From positions 2,117,501 through 2,181,500 of the forward strand of contig NC_067478.1 of the NCBI RefSeq assembly GCF_947179515.1: a DNA stretch of 64,000 nucleotides, given 5' to 3'. The position numbers and the translations under genes were made by a program. The stretch is from Apodemus sylvaticus (Eukaryota > Chordata > Mammalia > Rodentia > Muridae). How positions within the stretch are numbered: position 1 is the stretch's first letter; every line of letters starts with the position of its first letter. The notes under the pieces were generated by a model, which worked only from the letters and a program-made list of their open reading frames with translations, was not told the DNA's origin and did no database searches. Shown in pieces: positions 19,841-31,794 of the stretch.

Positions 19841-21127
19841 TCAGCTTTTCACGTGTCTCCTTGAGGAGTGGATTCAGGCCCTCAGACTTGCACGGCAAGC
19901 GAGCATGCACCTTACAAATGGAGCTATTATCTCTCTATGCCTGACCTTAGAGATTTCACAAAGCAGCCAAAGCGACGGTGGAGGATGGGGCCTGAGAGTC
20001 TGTTTGCACAAAGCTCCCCACTGTATCTAACAGGCAGCCTGGGTTCGGCAACATTGGCCTAGAGGAGCCAATGGCAAGCTGTTTGCACCTTCTTTAGACC
20101 CTCCCCCTCTCCCTTGCTCCAGTGTTCCCATGGCAACAGAAGCTGCAGCTTCTTGCCTTCCTGTTTACTATTACCTCCCTTTACTCCTCCCATGGCCAGA
20201 GTTGTTTCCCCTTCTGCTCTGGGTGGAAGTGATGGGAAATTTCTTACAAATGGGCTTGATCAGCCCATCAATATTGTCCGGCTCAGGCTACCTCCCCGCG
20301 TCTCCATGTTGGTCTCAGTTGAATGCAGGAGTCTGTTCCAAGGAGAACTTGGGAAGATATACCTAGAAGCCATGAGACCATGTGGACAAGTCTAACTCAT
20401 GCCTGGCTCAAAGCAGACCTGCTCTGAATTTAGGCAATGGGTGTGGCTGGCGCCCACCAGCCTTCAAGAGCACCTGCTCACCTTACTCCAAACTGACCCA
20501 CTGTACAGCGATGCCTGGGCCCCATGTGGGGCAGAGGTGGCAGTGAGGTCCTGTCAGAAGCAAAAACAAGCTTGCTAAGGACCAAAAGAAGGTTCCTGGC
20601 TCCTATTGTCTTTCTGAGGATAATGAAAGAGTTGGACAGACTAACATCTGTGTAGACAGACACTCAAGCCAGAAGGAAACAGGAACCCCTAGAGGGGTTC
20701 ATGGCAGCTCCTACTGTGGGTCACAGAGAAGAGGACACAGAATGAGTTACAGGGGAGACTCTGTGAAGTGCATATTCAACATCCTCCCATAGGGTTATGG
20801 TGGAGATGAAATGGGATCCCGGGCATCTGAGCAGGTGTCTTTCCTCTGCGCCTGCCCTCCACCCACCACCGTATTGAGGGCATGCTTTCCTGGAAAATAA
20901 CTCGAAGACCATGACAAAGCCACAGACATGTCTCTGCTGGAGGGAGTCCCTTCCTGCCAGGCCCTGGATCCCAAGTCCTCTCTTCAGTCTTTCTCTGCTT
21001 CTCAGTGCCCCTGGCTACTCCCACAGGCCATCAGCTGGGCTTATGAGTAACAAGAAGCACCTGTTCTCTGGTGTCCTGAGTGAGCTTGGGCCAGTGCCCC
21101 AGCTCCTGCCAAGATTGTGTTTTAATC
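19841..21127. other. No gene or named repeat recognised
   Basis: Unique-looking sequence with many short frames; none has conserved motifs that I recognise. Confidence 0.45.
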
Positions 21128-21320
21128 ACCAAACTGGCCAGCATGTATGACGATAAGGATTCGGGCCTGACGTACTTCGGGGCAAACTGTAGAATGAATA
21201 GCTCAGACAGTGAGTGTACTTCGAGTCAGGCTGAGTAAGAGTTCAAATTCTTCATCCTCAAGTCAGCCATCTTGGACAAAGACCCCTCCAAGAAGCCTCA
21301 GCGTCTGTCCGAAAACTTGG
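21128..21320 (+). pseudogene. Possible decayed coding fragment, unidentified
   Basis: A plus frame reads LASMYDDKDSGLTYFGANC, then, after one TAA, EFKFFILKSAILDKDPSKK and PQRLSENLVLYTAEA. Protein-like composition and retained CpGs set it apart from its neighbourhood. I cannot name a parent gene, and the in-frame stop argues against function. It may be chance. Confidence 0.2.
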
Positions 21321-21699
21321 TGCTCTACACGGCTGAGGCCTGCCTTCAGTTGCTAACACATGTCTCCTTGCACCCATCCACAGCCCTACAGGGAAGCCTA
21401 TCTCCCTCCACATTCTCTTGGTTAGGAAACAAACATAGAAATTAAGTCATTCGTCTCCGGTCTCCCACCATGCAGAGCTGAGAGGGACAGGGTTTTAAAG
21501 GTCAAGATAAACAAAACGAATGCCTCTGGGCAGTCTTAGCTCAGCGTCCGAGGGTGGGACTTCCTTACAGAGATTTGGAGCAGGAAGTCCCATATTCCAA
21601 AGTACACACAGGGTTCCGGAACTTTCCATGAATTTTACCTTGTAGAAGAGGCCTACAGGACACACAGAGGAATCAGATCTACCAAGTCTGCAGGGCTGT

Positions 21700-21755
21700 A
21701 TTACACTGTATATATACTGTATTCTGTATATGCAGTATATAAAATATATATATTC
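21700..21755. repeat. TA-rich degenerate microsatellite
   Basis: TATATATACTGTATTCTGTA followed by further TATA-type words; low complexity. Confidence 0.8.
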
Positions 21756-22014
21756 TGCTGTGCCCACCTTCCCTCTTCGCCCACTTGGCCATAGTACTGT
21801 CCCTTCTGTCTGGAACTTTCTCCAGCCAGCACATTAAAAGGAAGGAGCAGGTGAGCAGGAACTTTGTGACTCTCAGGACAGGAGGCTTCTGGCTACCAGG
21901 CCTGAAATATGTTTGCTCTGGTACCTGAGGTGTTGTTTGTTTGTTTGTTTTGTCAAGGCTTTATTTAGGAGAAAACCGTTTTCACCAGGGCTCCAATGGA
22001 TGAAGAAAAGTGTG

Positions 22015-22330
22015 TTTCCCTGGCTCGTCAGAAGAGGACCTGCCTTACAAGCCTGAGCCCCTGAGTTTGGATTGCCAGCATCCATGTAGAAAGCTGGTAT
22101 TGAATCATGGTGCTATCTTCATAGTGCCAATGGAACGGTGGAGACAGGAGGATTCAGAGGACTTACCACCCACCTGTCCACAGAATTGGTGAACTCCAGG
22201 TTCAGTGAGACACCCTCATCAAAATATAAGGTGGAGCATGATTGAAAATCTGTAATGCTAATATCTGGCCTCCTCATTTGGGTGCACAGACACATGTATA
22301 CACACACACACACACACACACACACAAATG
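22015..22330 (+). mobile_element. B4 SINE ending in (CA)n
   Basis: ID-like head GAGCCCCTGAGTTTGGATTG, B1-like body GGAGACAGGAGGATTCAGAG, CCAGGTTCAGTGAGACACC and AAGGTGGAGCATGATTGAAA, then a CA run at 22300-22325. A (TTTG)n tract precedes it at 21933-21950. Confidence 0.7.
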
Positions 22331-23982
22331 AAAAGTGTTTTAAAAGCCAACAACCAAAGCAAACATCAAGCCAATTCTGGACTACATCCTGGCCTTGGCC
22401 TTAAAATAGTTTTGAGTCCGTGCAGATAGTACGTGTGCGTGGTCAGGATTTCCTGAGCCTCCGCCTCTCCTTTTCCTCTATGCTTCTGAGCTTGTCTCTC
22501 ACCCCTGCCCCCACTCACATCTGTGGGAATGTTCTGGAAAGTTAGCCACCCTTGGGATCCAGCTAGATACAAGTTCACATTCCAGCTGGGCTGTGAGCTT
22601 TCTGGGCAGATAGCAGGCAGTAACCCCAGCATCAGGACGTGTGAAAGGCCCCTGGCAAGGTGACTGGGTGATAAACAGAGATGCAGGTGTGCTCTCCCCA
22701 AACAACATCTGGAGGACCTGAGTCCCTTTGTCTATCCTCAGCCTTTACCTCAGGCACCATCCCCGCAGCTTAGAGATTTCCCTGTGAGTTGGACAAGCCC
22801 CATCTCTCTAGAATATTTGTGTCTGCCTAAGAAGTACTGGCTGGACCATGGTCTCAGCTGGTGACATTTGTCCAGAAACAGTAGCTCAGAGATATTTTGG
22901 GACAGCTTGAGCCTAACATCTGTCCCTAGGCCAAAAACACCCAAGTGTACACTCAAACCATGAGCTGGCTTAGCTGCCGTGAGCTATACTTAGCTGCCAA
23001 CGTGGACTGACCTGACGGTAGCCACCTGGGCAACAGAAGTCAGGCCCGTGAAAGAAGACATTTGCCTTGAACTTAAGTCACACTATTGCCCAGGTGACTG
23101 GTTAGCCAATCTGTGTGTCTACTGCTTCTCCTGTCCTCCAGCAAGCAGAAGCCAAAGGAAGAGGGCATCTTGGGGCTTGGCTACGTGCAGAACGTGCAGT
23201 CTCCTTTCCTCGCTCCTGTCCCTGGAGAGGGTGCAGGATTGCACCAGGGTCCAGAGATCAGGATTCCACGCCACTCAGCTCACGATTCACATTTAACCCC
23301 GTGCAAGTCATTCTCTGAGCTGCTGCGTGCTGGATGAAAGGCACTAATGGCATCTGGCCTCTCCAGGCCCCTAAGGATAGCTCTGAGGATTAAGAGGGGA
23401 AGCACACAGTTTGTGAACCACCAGTTTTGTGCCTGGACAGTGCCTCTGACTGTTTCACAAAACCCATGAGAAAAGGCAAAGGTCAGAGTTGTGTGTGTGT
23501 GTGTGTGTGTGAGGATTAAGACCCATGTGGCTGGAGACACCTCTCCCAGTGTGGGGCTGGGTCCTAGTCCTGCTCAATGCCCTTCCCCCACACCCCATGG
23601 GACACAGTAACAGTGTATGCCGGCGGGAGGGGCCGTATGCTCTCGAAGCTGGTCATATGCCTAGAGCTAACGGCAGGGCCAGTCAGGGGCACAGATCTTG
23701 CTGGATCTTTTTAAAGCTCTGTGTCTCTCTGCTCTAGGATGGTTAGGCTTGATTTATTATGTAACCTAGTCCTGTATCTTTCCTGGCACCTGGTCTACCA
23801 CACTGGGAGCACAGGGGGTTGGGGAGGAGCAGATGGCCACTGACTGTGGCCTTCCCTCCAGGAGCCAAGTTGGAGAAGCCCATTTCCTGCACCGCTTTGA
23901 CTTTTCTGGCTGAAAATTGAGAGCTTCATCAGTCAAAAGTCTGGAAAATGTCAGTCTGATCTCTAATAATGAGGACAGCAGG

Positions 23983-23984
<2 letters not shown>
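22331..23984. other. No gene recognised; short (TG)n at 23490-23512
   Basis: Mostly unique-looking sequence. The short frames overlap on both strands and have no family resemblance that I recognise. Confidence 0.45.
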
Positions 23985-24014
<30 letters not shown>

Positions 24015-24482
24015 GAGGTGTGTGTGTGTGTGTGTGTGTTTAATTCTGCTTGCTAGATAATAATTCATATGGTCAAAAAAGAGGTCATTCCTTGCACCCT
24101 TCTGGCTGGTTCTACACCTACACATACATACATACACACATACACACATACACAGAGAGAAAGGGAGAGGGAGACACACACAGACATACACAGACAGACA
24201 AATATAGACACAGATATGCACACATACTCAATCATACACAAATACACAATCACAGACACACAGACATACACACCACACACACAGACACACATATACATAC
24301 ATACACAGACACACAGACATACACAGTCATACACAGACACACACATACATACCAGACACACAGACATACACAGATACACACATACACACACATACACAGA
24401 CACACTCACAGACACACACAGACATACACACCAACATACAAAGACACACACACATGCACACACACACACACATACATACAAC
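23985..24482. repeat. (CT)n, (TG)n and CA/CAGA-rich microsatellite complex
   Basis: CT repeats at 23983-24010, TG repeats at 24019-24040, then from 24118 about 365 bases of CACAGACATACA-type sequence. Open frames over it are artefacts on both strands. Confidence 0.95.
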
Positions 24483-24879
24483 TTTCTCTCATTTTCCCCC
24501 TACAATGAGTCATGACCTGTATTAGTTTCCATATTGTGTTCTGATATTTCTTTATGTAGATTCAAACATTTATTCTGTTTCGCCCCCTCCCTCAGATACA
24601 CAAAGGTGGAGCATGGTGTTCCTCGTGTGTCCTCAGGAGTCTGGGAAGAGGCTACTGGCAGCTGAAGCAGGGCAGCCCAGGGCATGAAAGGATCATTAGC
24701 CTTCATGGGTAGGAAGAGGGGAGGAGCAATTACTGAGTGAGGACCACAGGAAGCCAGGGAGCAGGGAGGAGGAGGACTGAGGACCTGCTGCTGCACAGGG
24801 GTGGGGAGCCCACCAGCCCTGGCTCTCCTCTAGCCCTCCGGCTCTGCAGCACAAGCCCTACTGGTAATGACCTGTCAGA

Positions 24880-25370
24880 CGTCCTGGGATAAGGAGGCCT
24901 GTGGACCCTACGGGCCAGCCGAACAGACCTAGAACATTTTACAGCCACGTTTGAGAACCATGCAAGAAGGCACAGCACATAGGCGCCATCGCACTCAGCT
25001 ATAAATAGTGAAGATGGGTGGGGCCACACATGATCGCGCTAAGTAAAAGAAGTCAGACACAGGAAGACAAATACCACGTGCTTCTCACACAGACTTACGT
25101 CTGTGTGTGTGTGTGTGTGTGTAAGCATGTGCATGCGTAGGTCATGAAACTAGAAACAGGACCACAGAAATGGAGAGGGAAAAGGGAGGGTAATGACAGG
25201 TGTATGACTTACTGAGATACTGCTGGGCCAGAAGGAGAGCTGCTGAGAGGGAGATGGAGAGAGAGGGCTGAGGGGAAGGTTAACAAAGGCAAAGAAAGCC
25301 CACTGACGTGTGCATGTGCAATAGTCATAGCAAAACCTTTGCTGACTTAAAATTAAAGACATAAAGTAAT
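24880..25370 (+). mobile_element. L1 3'-end remnant (Lx-like)
   Basis: AAGTCAGACACAGGAAGACA AATACCAC, then a TG run and CATGAAACTAGAAACAGGAC, GAGAGGGAAAAGGGAGGG match the rodent L1 3' ORF2 end and 3' UTR order. No open frame survives. Confidence 0.5.
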
Positions 25371-26464
25371 AAAGTAGAGGGCGATGTGGGTGGCTGGCAG
25401 GGTGGAGGGGACCCATGCCACATGCAGAGGCCCCTCCTCCACACGCAGGTGCCTGTGCCGCATGGTTTTTATGTCACTGACACTGGGGTCTGCCACTGTT
25501 CATGTTCTTCCAGACTCCCCCAGCCTCCCCCAGCACCACGGCTAAACACGAGTCATGACTTGGCCCTGCTGTGTAATATGTCCCCAGCCTGGTGGCTTCC
25601 CTTCAAAATCTACATGTATATCTCAAACCCTTTGTACCTCCCGCCAGCACTCAGGAGCCCGTCAGACCCTGACTGCTAGGAGCGTCATACTTGATTCCCT
25701 GACTCTTATTCTTGACTCTTGTCTCTCTGTCCCCCTCATCCTGCCTGGATCCTGAGACGTGGCCTGTGCTACTCCCCGGTCTCTGCCTTGATCACTATAG
25801 ATGTGCTTCCCCAGACCCCATGCCACGCCTCTGCCTTTCTCTGTGGGTGAAATGATCTATCCTTCGGTGTGGAGACAGCTGAGGGATACCTCAGCCTACA
25901 GACAGCCCAGCTGAAGACGGGCCAGCAGACCTCTCAGTGACTGACTACCTACTCAGGGTGCAGATGCTGCACCGTGTCCATCCTGGCCTCTCCTTCCATT
26001 GTCTCTGCTCAGCAGTTCTGCTGATGGGATTCCCTCCCAAACACTCAGCCCTGCGGCATGCCGCTTCTCTTGCATTTTGTCAGTCTGCTCTGCTCTGGCC
26101 TGGCCTCCTATTCCCCAAGAATTCCTTAATCAACACAGCAACCTTACACCCAACTGTCTGTAATCACAACACTGTTCTTTTATTATTTCTGTGTCTATTT
26201 TATGGCTTGAGTGGGATTTGGGGAGGAAAGGACCGTGTCCTTAGCCACACTCAGCTATGAGACGTGTATTCCGCAATTACAGTTACGTCATGAGAATACA
26301 CTGCCAAGCGTGGGGCAGTCAGATCAAGAATGAGGAAAGTTTCTGAAACTGTTGCTATGTTTGCCAGCTGGTCACCAGACTGAGAAGTAGATGAAAGGGA
26401 AAACATCAGGAGCGAGCTGGTGCAAGGTCTTTTAGTTCAGCTATATGGCCTGGTGAAGAGACCT
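25371..26464. other. No gene or named repeat recognised
   Basis: C-rich unique-looking sequence. The 97- and 107-codon plus frames show no recognisable domain. Confidence 0.45.
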
Positions 26465-26775
26465 TTCTGGGGCTGGAGACACAGCTCGGTGAGTAAACGG
26501 CTTGCTATGGTAAGCACAGGGACTCTGCTCTGACCTTCAGACTCCACATAAAGATGCCAGGCCTGGTGACCTTCACTCATGATCCCAGCCATGGAGCGGC
26601 AGGGATGTGAAGATCCTGGGCTTTTGGGCAGCCAGACTTGTCTAGTAGGTGATCTCCAAGTTAATGAGCGACCCTGTCTCACAGGAGGTGGACAAGTTCC
26701 CAAGGATGATGCTTGAGATCCGCCCCCCTCCCCGCCCCCACATGCATGTTCGTGTGCACAGAAACATTTAAAATT
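26465..26775 (+). mobile_element. B4 SINE
   Basis: GGGGCTGGAGACACAGCTCG, CTGACCTTCAGACTCCACA, GATGCCAGGCCTGGTGACC, GATCCCAGCCATGGAGCGG and GAGCGACCCTGTCTCACAG in the B4 order, ending in a C-rich tail and GTGTGCAC. Confidence 0.7.
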
Positions 26776-27105
26776 TTAAGGAGATTGTTCTGAACCGTAA
26801 TCATTAGTGAGCATGGAATGGTGTTCAAGGCAGAATCAACATAAGCAGATGACGGGGTGAGTGGAGGGGCCTCTTCCCAAGTCCAGCCTTTAAGAAGGGC
26901 TTACTGAAAACCGTCAGCAACATTCCAGGGAGATGGGTTTTCCGCACCAAAGAACTACAGACTTGACCAATGCTTGGACAGCATTCCTCTCCTTGGTCAC
27001 CGTCATTTCACTCTCCTGGGTAAACCACTGCCTGCCTCTGCATCTCCTGCTCCAAAGACAGAAAGCTTCCTGGTGCATCCCTGTGGTGATTCTCTTGGAG
27101 ATGCT

Positions 27106-27238
27106 TGAGTAGAGATCCCTGCACAGACATTGGGATGACTGAGTAGAGATCCCTGCACAGACACGGACCGCTTGGGTAGAAATCCACACACAGACATGGG
27201 CTGGCTCAGTAGAGATCCCTGCACAGACCTGAGGCTGC
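27106..27238. repeat. 33-34-bp tandem repeat, 4 copies
   Basis: Units start at 27106, 27140, 27173 and 27206 and share GAGTAGAGATCCCTGCACAG. The third is the most diverged. Confidence 0.9.
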
Positions 27239-27357
27239 TTTGATTGGAACCATCAGCCCCGAGGGAAGCCCCGCATGAGCACAGACAAGATGTGTTTGTT
27301 CCTCCTTCTGAGCCCCAGCAGATGCAAGCCCCCCATGGAAAAGACAGGAAAACAGCT

Positions 27358-27432
27358 TGCACTCTAGGGTCGGGTCGCTCAGTGGCAGAGCAAGTATGTA
27401 ATGCCCAGGGCTCATTTCTCAGCCCCACCAAC
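27358..27432 (+). mobile_element. ID-type SINE fragment
   Basis: GGGTCGCTCAGTGGCAGAGC then CAGGGCTCATTTCTCAGCCC keeps ID A-box and B-box spacing. Confidence 0.55.
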
Positions 27433-27904
27433 AAAGCAAGACGCCTGGTCCTTGTTCTAGGCCAGAGCCCAGAAATTTAATTTCTTCCTTGGCTGGGACA
27501 AAGGTTCTAATGGCTTCTTTTTTTTTTCCTGTTTGACTCATTCATCAGAAATCCCCAGCAGTGCAGCTCCAGGGAGGCAAGCTGTACCCTGGCCTGCGCC
27601 TCATGCTGGTCTGGACCCAAGATGCCAGAGAACAAATGTTTTCCTGCGCTTCCAGCTGAGAGGAAGGCCAGGGACGGTGTTCACTAGCAGGCTCCAAAGC
27701 GTTGGCTCGGAATGCAGTGGCCTGGTGGTGTCAGGAAACACACGAGATAAGATTATTTTTTCTAAAGCCAGTTCAGTGGCACAGGGGCATAGTCAAAAGT
27801 GCACACTTCCAGAAGAAAGGCAAGCCAAGCAAGATGGTCGGCCAGGGGTCAAAGGTCACGGAGTCAATGTTCAGAGATAAACAAGACTAAGTCAGGTGTG
27901 AGTG
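27433..27904. other. No gene or named repeat recognised
   Basis: Includes a T9 run near 27518. Plus frames of 62-115 codons overlap in different registers with no family resemblance. Confidence 0.4.
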
Positions 27905-28310
27905 GGGAGTGTTGTGGTCATGATGGAAAAGCACCCTGGGGAGGAAGGGGTTTATTTGGCTTACATTTCCATAACATAATTCATAATTCATCTTTGGAGG
28001 AAGTCAGGACAGAAACTCAAGCAGGGCAGGAACCTGGAGGCCATGGAGGGGTGCTGCTTATTGGCTTGCTTCTACATGGCTTGCTCAGCCTGCTTTCTTG
28101 TAGAACCCAGGACCACCACCAGCCCAGGGGTGGTACCACCCACCATGATCTGTGCCTTCTCCCCCACTGATCACTAATTGAGAAAATGCCTTACTGCTGG
28201 ATCTCATGGAGGCATTTCCTCAATGGAGGCTCCTTCCTCTCTGGTGACTCCAGCCTGTGTCAGGTTGACACACAAAACCAGCCAGTGCAGCTGACCCCTT
28301 GTCAACTTGA
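27905..28310 (-). mobile_element. Rodent dispersed repeat, type R, antisense copy 1
   Basis: GAGGAAGGGGTTTATTTGGC, TTGCTCAGCCTGCTTTCTTG, GATCACTAATTGAGAAAATG and CAGGTTGACACACAAAACCA are in the antisense order of the family. It is closely related to the copy at 28995-29378. Confidence 0.75.
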
Positions 28311-28994
28311 CACACAGACACATCACTATTAAGTCACAACCCTTCCTTATTTATCCCCAAGATCTGACATTAAAAGCATAAATAACTAAAAGTCCCACAG
28401 TCTTTACAAATGCAAACACATTAAAATTTTAGTCCCTTTAAAATATTCAATCTCTTACAAAATCAAAGTCTCTTAAAATTCAAAGTCTCAACTGTGGGTT
28501 CCAGTAAAATACTTTACTTCAAGAGGGAAAAATCAGGATGCAGTCTCAATCAAATGAAAGTAAAATCAAACTCCGACTGTCAAATGTCTAGGATCCACTC
28601 ACGATCTTCTGGGCTCCTCCAAAGGGCTTGGGTCATTCTCCAGCTCTGCCCTCTGTAGCACATAGCTTGTCTTTGCGCGTCTGACTGGCTCCGCTCCCCT
28701 ACTGCTGTTGTTCTTGGTGGTCTTGCCATGGTACCGGCATCTCTAACACTGCTTGGATCTTCTGCTGCACTGGCTTGCACTTTCACCCGTAGCCTCTCAC
28801 AGACTCTCTTCATAGCACCAAGCCTCAGCTGCTCTCCATGACCCCTTCATGCCTTCAAAACCAGTACCACTGGTGTGACTCACACATCACCAAGTCCAGC
28901 TGCAGCACAAGGTACAACCTTGGCTATCTCTGGAACACAGATGCTCTGTGCTCTCAATGCTGTTCCAGGAAGACCCCACTACTCTGGCACCAAC
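28311..28994 (-). mobile_element. Segment between two type-R copies, recurrent in rodent genomes
   Basis: Text such as ACTAAAAGTCCCACAGTCTT, CACGATCTTCTGGGCTCCTC, CAAGCCTCAGCTGCTCTCC and CAACCTTGGCTATCTCTGG is familiar from repeated rodent DNA, but I cannot name the family. With its two flanks it may form one composite element. No open frame. Confidence 0.45.
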
Positions 28995-29378
28995 TGGTCT
29001 TAGAGTCTCTATTGCTGTGTTAAATCATTATGTTCAAAAACCAAGTTGTGGAGGAAAGAGTTTATTTGGCTTATACATCATAATCCATCATTGGAGGAAG
29101 TCAAGACAGGAACTCAACCAGGTCAGGAACCTGGAGGCAGGGGCTGATGCTGAGACCACGGAGAGTTCTGCTCACTGGCTTGCTTCCCATGGCTTGCTCA
29201 GCCTGCTTTCTTATAGACACCATCCCAGGGATGGCACCACCCACAAGGGGCCCTCCTACCCTTGATCACTAATTGAGAAAATGCCTTACAGCTGGATTTC
29301 ATGGAGGCATTTCCTCAACTGAGATTCCTTCCTCTCTGACAACTCTAGCTTGTGTCAAGTTGACATAAAACCAGCCAG
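28995..29378 (-). mobile_element. Rodent dispersed repeat, type R, antisense copy 2
   Basis: TCTATTGCTGTGTTAAATCA, GGAGGAAAGAGTTTATTTGG, CAGCCTGCTTTCTTATAGAC and GTCAAGTTGACATAAAACCA. Its right boundary GTTGACATAAAACCAGCCAG matches that of copy 1. Confidence 0.75.
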
Positions 29379-29419
29379 ACCTCATGCCCTTGCTGACTGA
29401 AAGTCCAAGTTTAAGTCTT

Positions 29420-29762
29420 TGTACTATGAGCTCAAATGGGTTCTGAGGCCCTCTAGTGAAATTTATATTTAACTATTGTATGTTTCAACTACAAAATTTC
29501 TATTTGGTGCCTAAAAATAACTTCTGTCCTTATTTAAATTATTTACCTGATGAGACACTATCCTGATGCTTTCTTTTCATTCTTTAGACATTATTTCCTT
29601 GAATTGTTTGAATAATTTATACAAGCTTATTTAGAGTTTCATCTAAAAATTCAGTGTATGACCTCTGTAGTACCCTCCATTGATCATGTGCCCCCTCCTG
29701 AATTCACCATATTTTAATGTTTCTTTATGTGTCTCATGGTTTAAAAAAAAAAAAAAAAAACG
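29420..29762 (-). mobile_element. L1/HAL1 remnant, antisense, with A18 run
   Basis: TTCTTTTCATTCTTTAGACA, TATTTCCTTGAATTGTTTGA and neighbouring T-rich text resemble antisense L1. A run of 18 A at 29743-29760 abuts it. Confidence 0.45.
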
Positions 29763-29827
29763 GAGTAGGTAGTACAATGTGAAACAACAGCAAAACACAG
29801 ATCCTTCCATTTTCAGAGCTCCTTTTA

Positions 29828-30005
29828 AACTATTTATTTTTATTATATGTATTGGGTGCCTGCGCGCGTATATGTGTACATGTGCAGCTACAGAGGCCAG
29901 GAGAGGGAGTTAACTCCGTGAAAGTGGAGGTGGAGTTGGGAACTGAACTGAGGTCCTCTGGATGAGCGGCCAGGGCCCTTAACCACAGAGCCATCTTTCT
30001 AGGGC
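29828..30005 (-). mobile_element. B3-type SINE, antisense
   Basis: ACTATTTATTTTTATTATAT, CAGAGGCCAGGAGAGGGAGT, GGGAACTGAACTGAGGTCCT and CCCTTAACCACAGAGCCATC. Confidence 0.8.
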
Positions 30006-30274
30006 CTCTTACTGTTACTGCTGATTTTGTGGTTGCTGCTACTGTCTGTGTCTTGGGGCACGTGTACATTACTGAGGTAGTCTGTGCTTCCTGTAGTGAA
30101 GGGCCACAGGAGGGCCTGCAGTTCCACCCAGCTGCCAGCTAACGAGACAGTGGTTGCTTTGAGTGTGGTGAGGCCACAGGTCCTTCACCCTTGCCCAGAT
30201 GCTCTGTGTGGCCTGAGGTGTGCCTTTGCTTAAACTTTCCCCTTTTGCTTGTGAAAAGTTTCATAAAGGCATAT

Positions 30275-30582
30275 GGTTTACACACATACACACACACACA
30301 CACTCACTCACTCACACTCACACTCATACTCACAAAAAATACACACTCACACTTCACATACTCATACTGACTCACACTCTCTTATACACACTCATACACA
30401 CTCAAATACACATACACACATTCACTTACACACAGATACATACTCACTCACATACACATATACATTCACGCACACACACTTTCTCTCTCACACACATACA
30501 CACTCACATACACATACACACACACATACACATACATACTTTCACTCTCTCACACACACTCATACACACACACACACACATG
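30275..30582. repeat. CA/CTCA-rich microsatellite
   Basis: About 300 bases of CACA, CTCACA and CATACA repeats; HT/HS-rich frames are artefacts. Confidence 0.97.
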
Positions 30583-31226
30583 TTGCTGTCATGCCTAGCT
30601 CACGCAAAGGTCAGGAGAGGACAATGGGTCCCCCAGACTTTGAGCTGAGATGGTCATGAATTCCCGTGGAGCTGTTTGACATTCCAAACCCAGTCAGATT
30701 CCACAGCAGCTAAGATGCTGACCTCTGCCCTCAACTTCTTCCTTTTATCCCCAGGAGCTTCCATCGACACTTATCACTCTGTTTAAAATAAAGGACACGC
30801 CCAAGTGTCTGCAAATGCCTTCTTATTTAAAGCCAAGCAGCGATGGCTTTGATGTGTGTGACTCGGAAGGCTCAGGTGAGCCTGCTTTGCTCGCTCTCTC
30901 TTTGGTTGATGAGACAGAGCCCCTTTCTCTCCCTCACACTGTAAGGACTCTTGCTGCAAGAAGGAATCTGCACAAGTCATCTCAACCCGGGTCTCTTCTG
31001 ATTCCATAGAGACATGGCAGGCTGAGGAGCTAAGATCTTGTGCTTAGTGCGTTTGCTGACGCTTGCCCTTCTCCTCCGTGATTCTAAGGCCTGGGGTCAG
31101 AGAGTGACTAGTACATGGAGAAACACCTACAGATAGTGACGGGTGGGACCCACAGAGGTGTCATTTTAACTATACAGAAAAGCCAAGGTTCTTGTCCTCA
31201 GTGTAGCCCTTATCCAGCCACACATG
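30583..31226. other. No gene or named repeat recognised
   Basis: Unique-looking sequence; no frame longer than 75 codons. Confidence 0.45.
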
Positions 31227-31334
31227 GCACAGAGGGGGAGACAGATGCCTACCTCTGCCAAGGCATGGAGGGAGAGACAGATGCCCACCTCTGCCAAGAC
31301 ATGGAGGGAGAGACAGATGCCCACCTCTGCCAAG
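31227..31334. repeat. 36-bp tandem repeat, 3 copies
   Basis: Units 31227-31262, 31263-31298 and 31299-31334. The last two differ by one base; the first is more diverged. They share GACAGATGCC and ACCTCTGCCAAG. Confidence 0.95.
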
Positions 31335-31794
31335 TCTCAGGGCTGCTTGGCAGGGAGTACGGCCGGCGGCAGATGGGGCAAGGGGCAGAGGAGAGAACAT
31401 TCTGAGCAGTTTCTTACAGTCACATTTTCAACTTAGTCAAAAGCAGACTCGTTAATAGTATAGAGCCTTTAAGCAATGGAAGGCTTAAACTCCTGCATGA
31501 AGCAGATTCTCACAGCTGGAAGGTAAATCCCCAGAAGACAGCACTCACCATGGAAACGCTGACACAGCCTTTCATCCCCTCTCAGGAATTAAACTCCTCA
31601 TTTCAATGCCTTTCTTTATTTTGAGCTGGAATCACTTGCAAGCCCAGGAATGCAACTCCTCTTGATAGAAAACTAAATGCTGCCCCTGTCAGGACCCAGA
31701 TGGAAGTGTCCTCTGCTGCAATAGTGCACTTCCAGGTTTAGACAATGAGGGAGGCCCAGGAAAGAAAACCCTGCAAGGTTTTCCCTGGGAAAAG

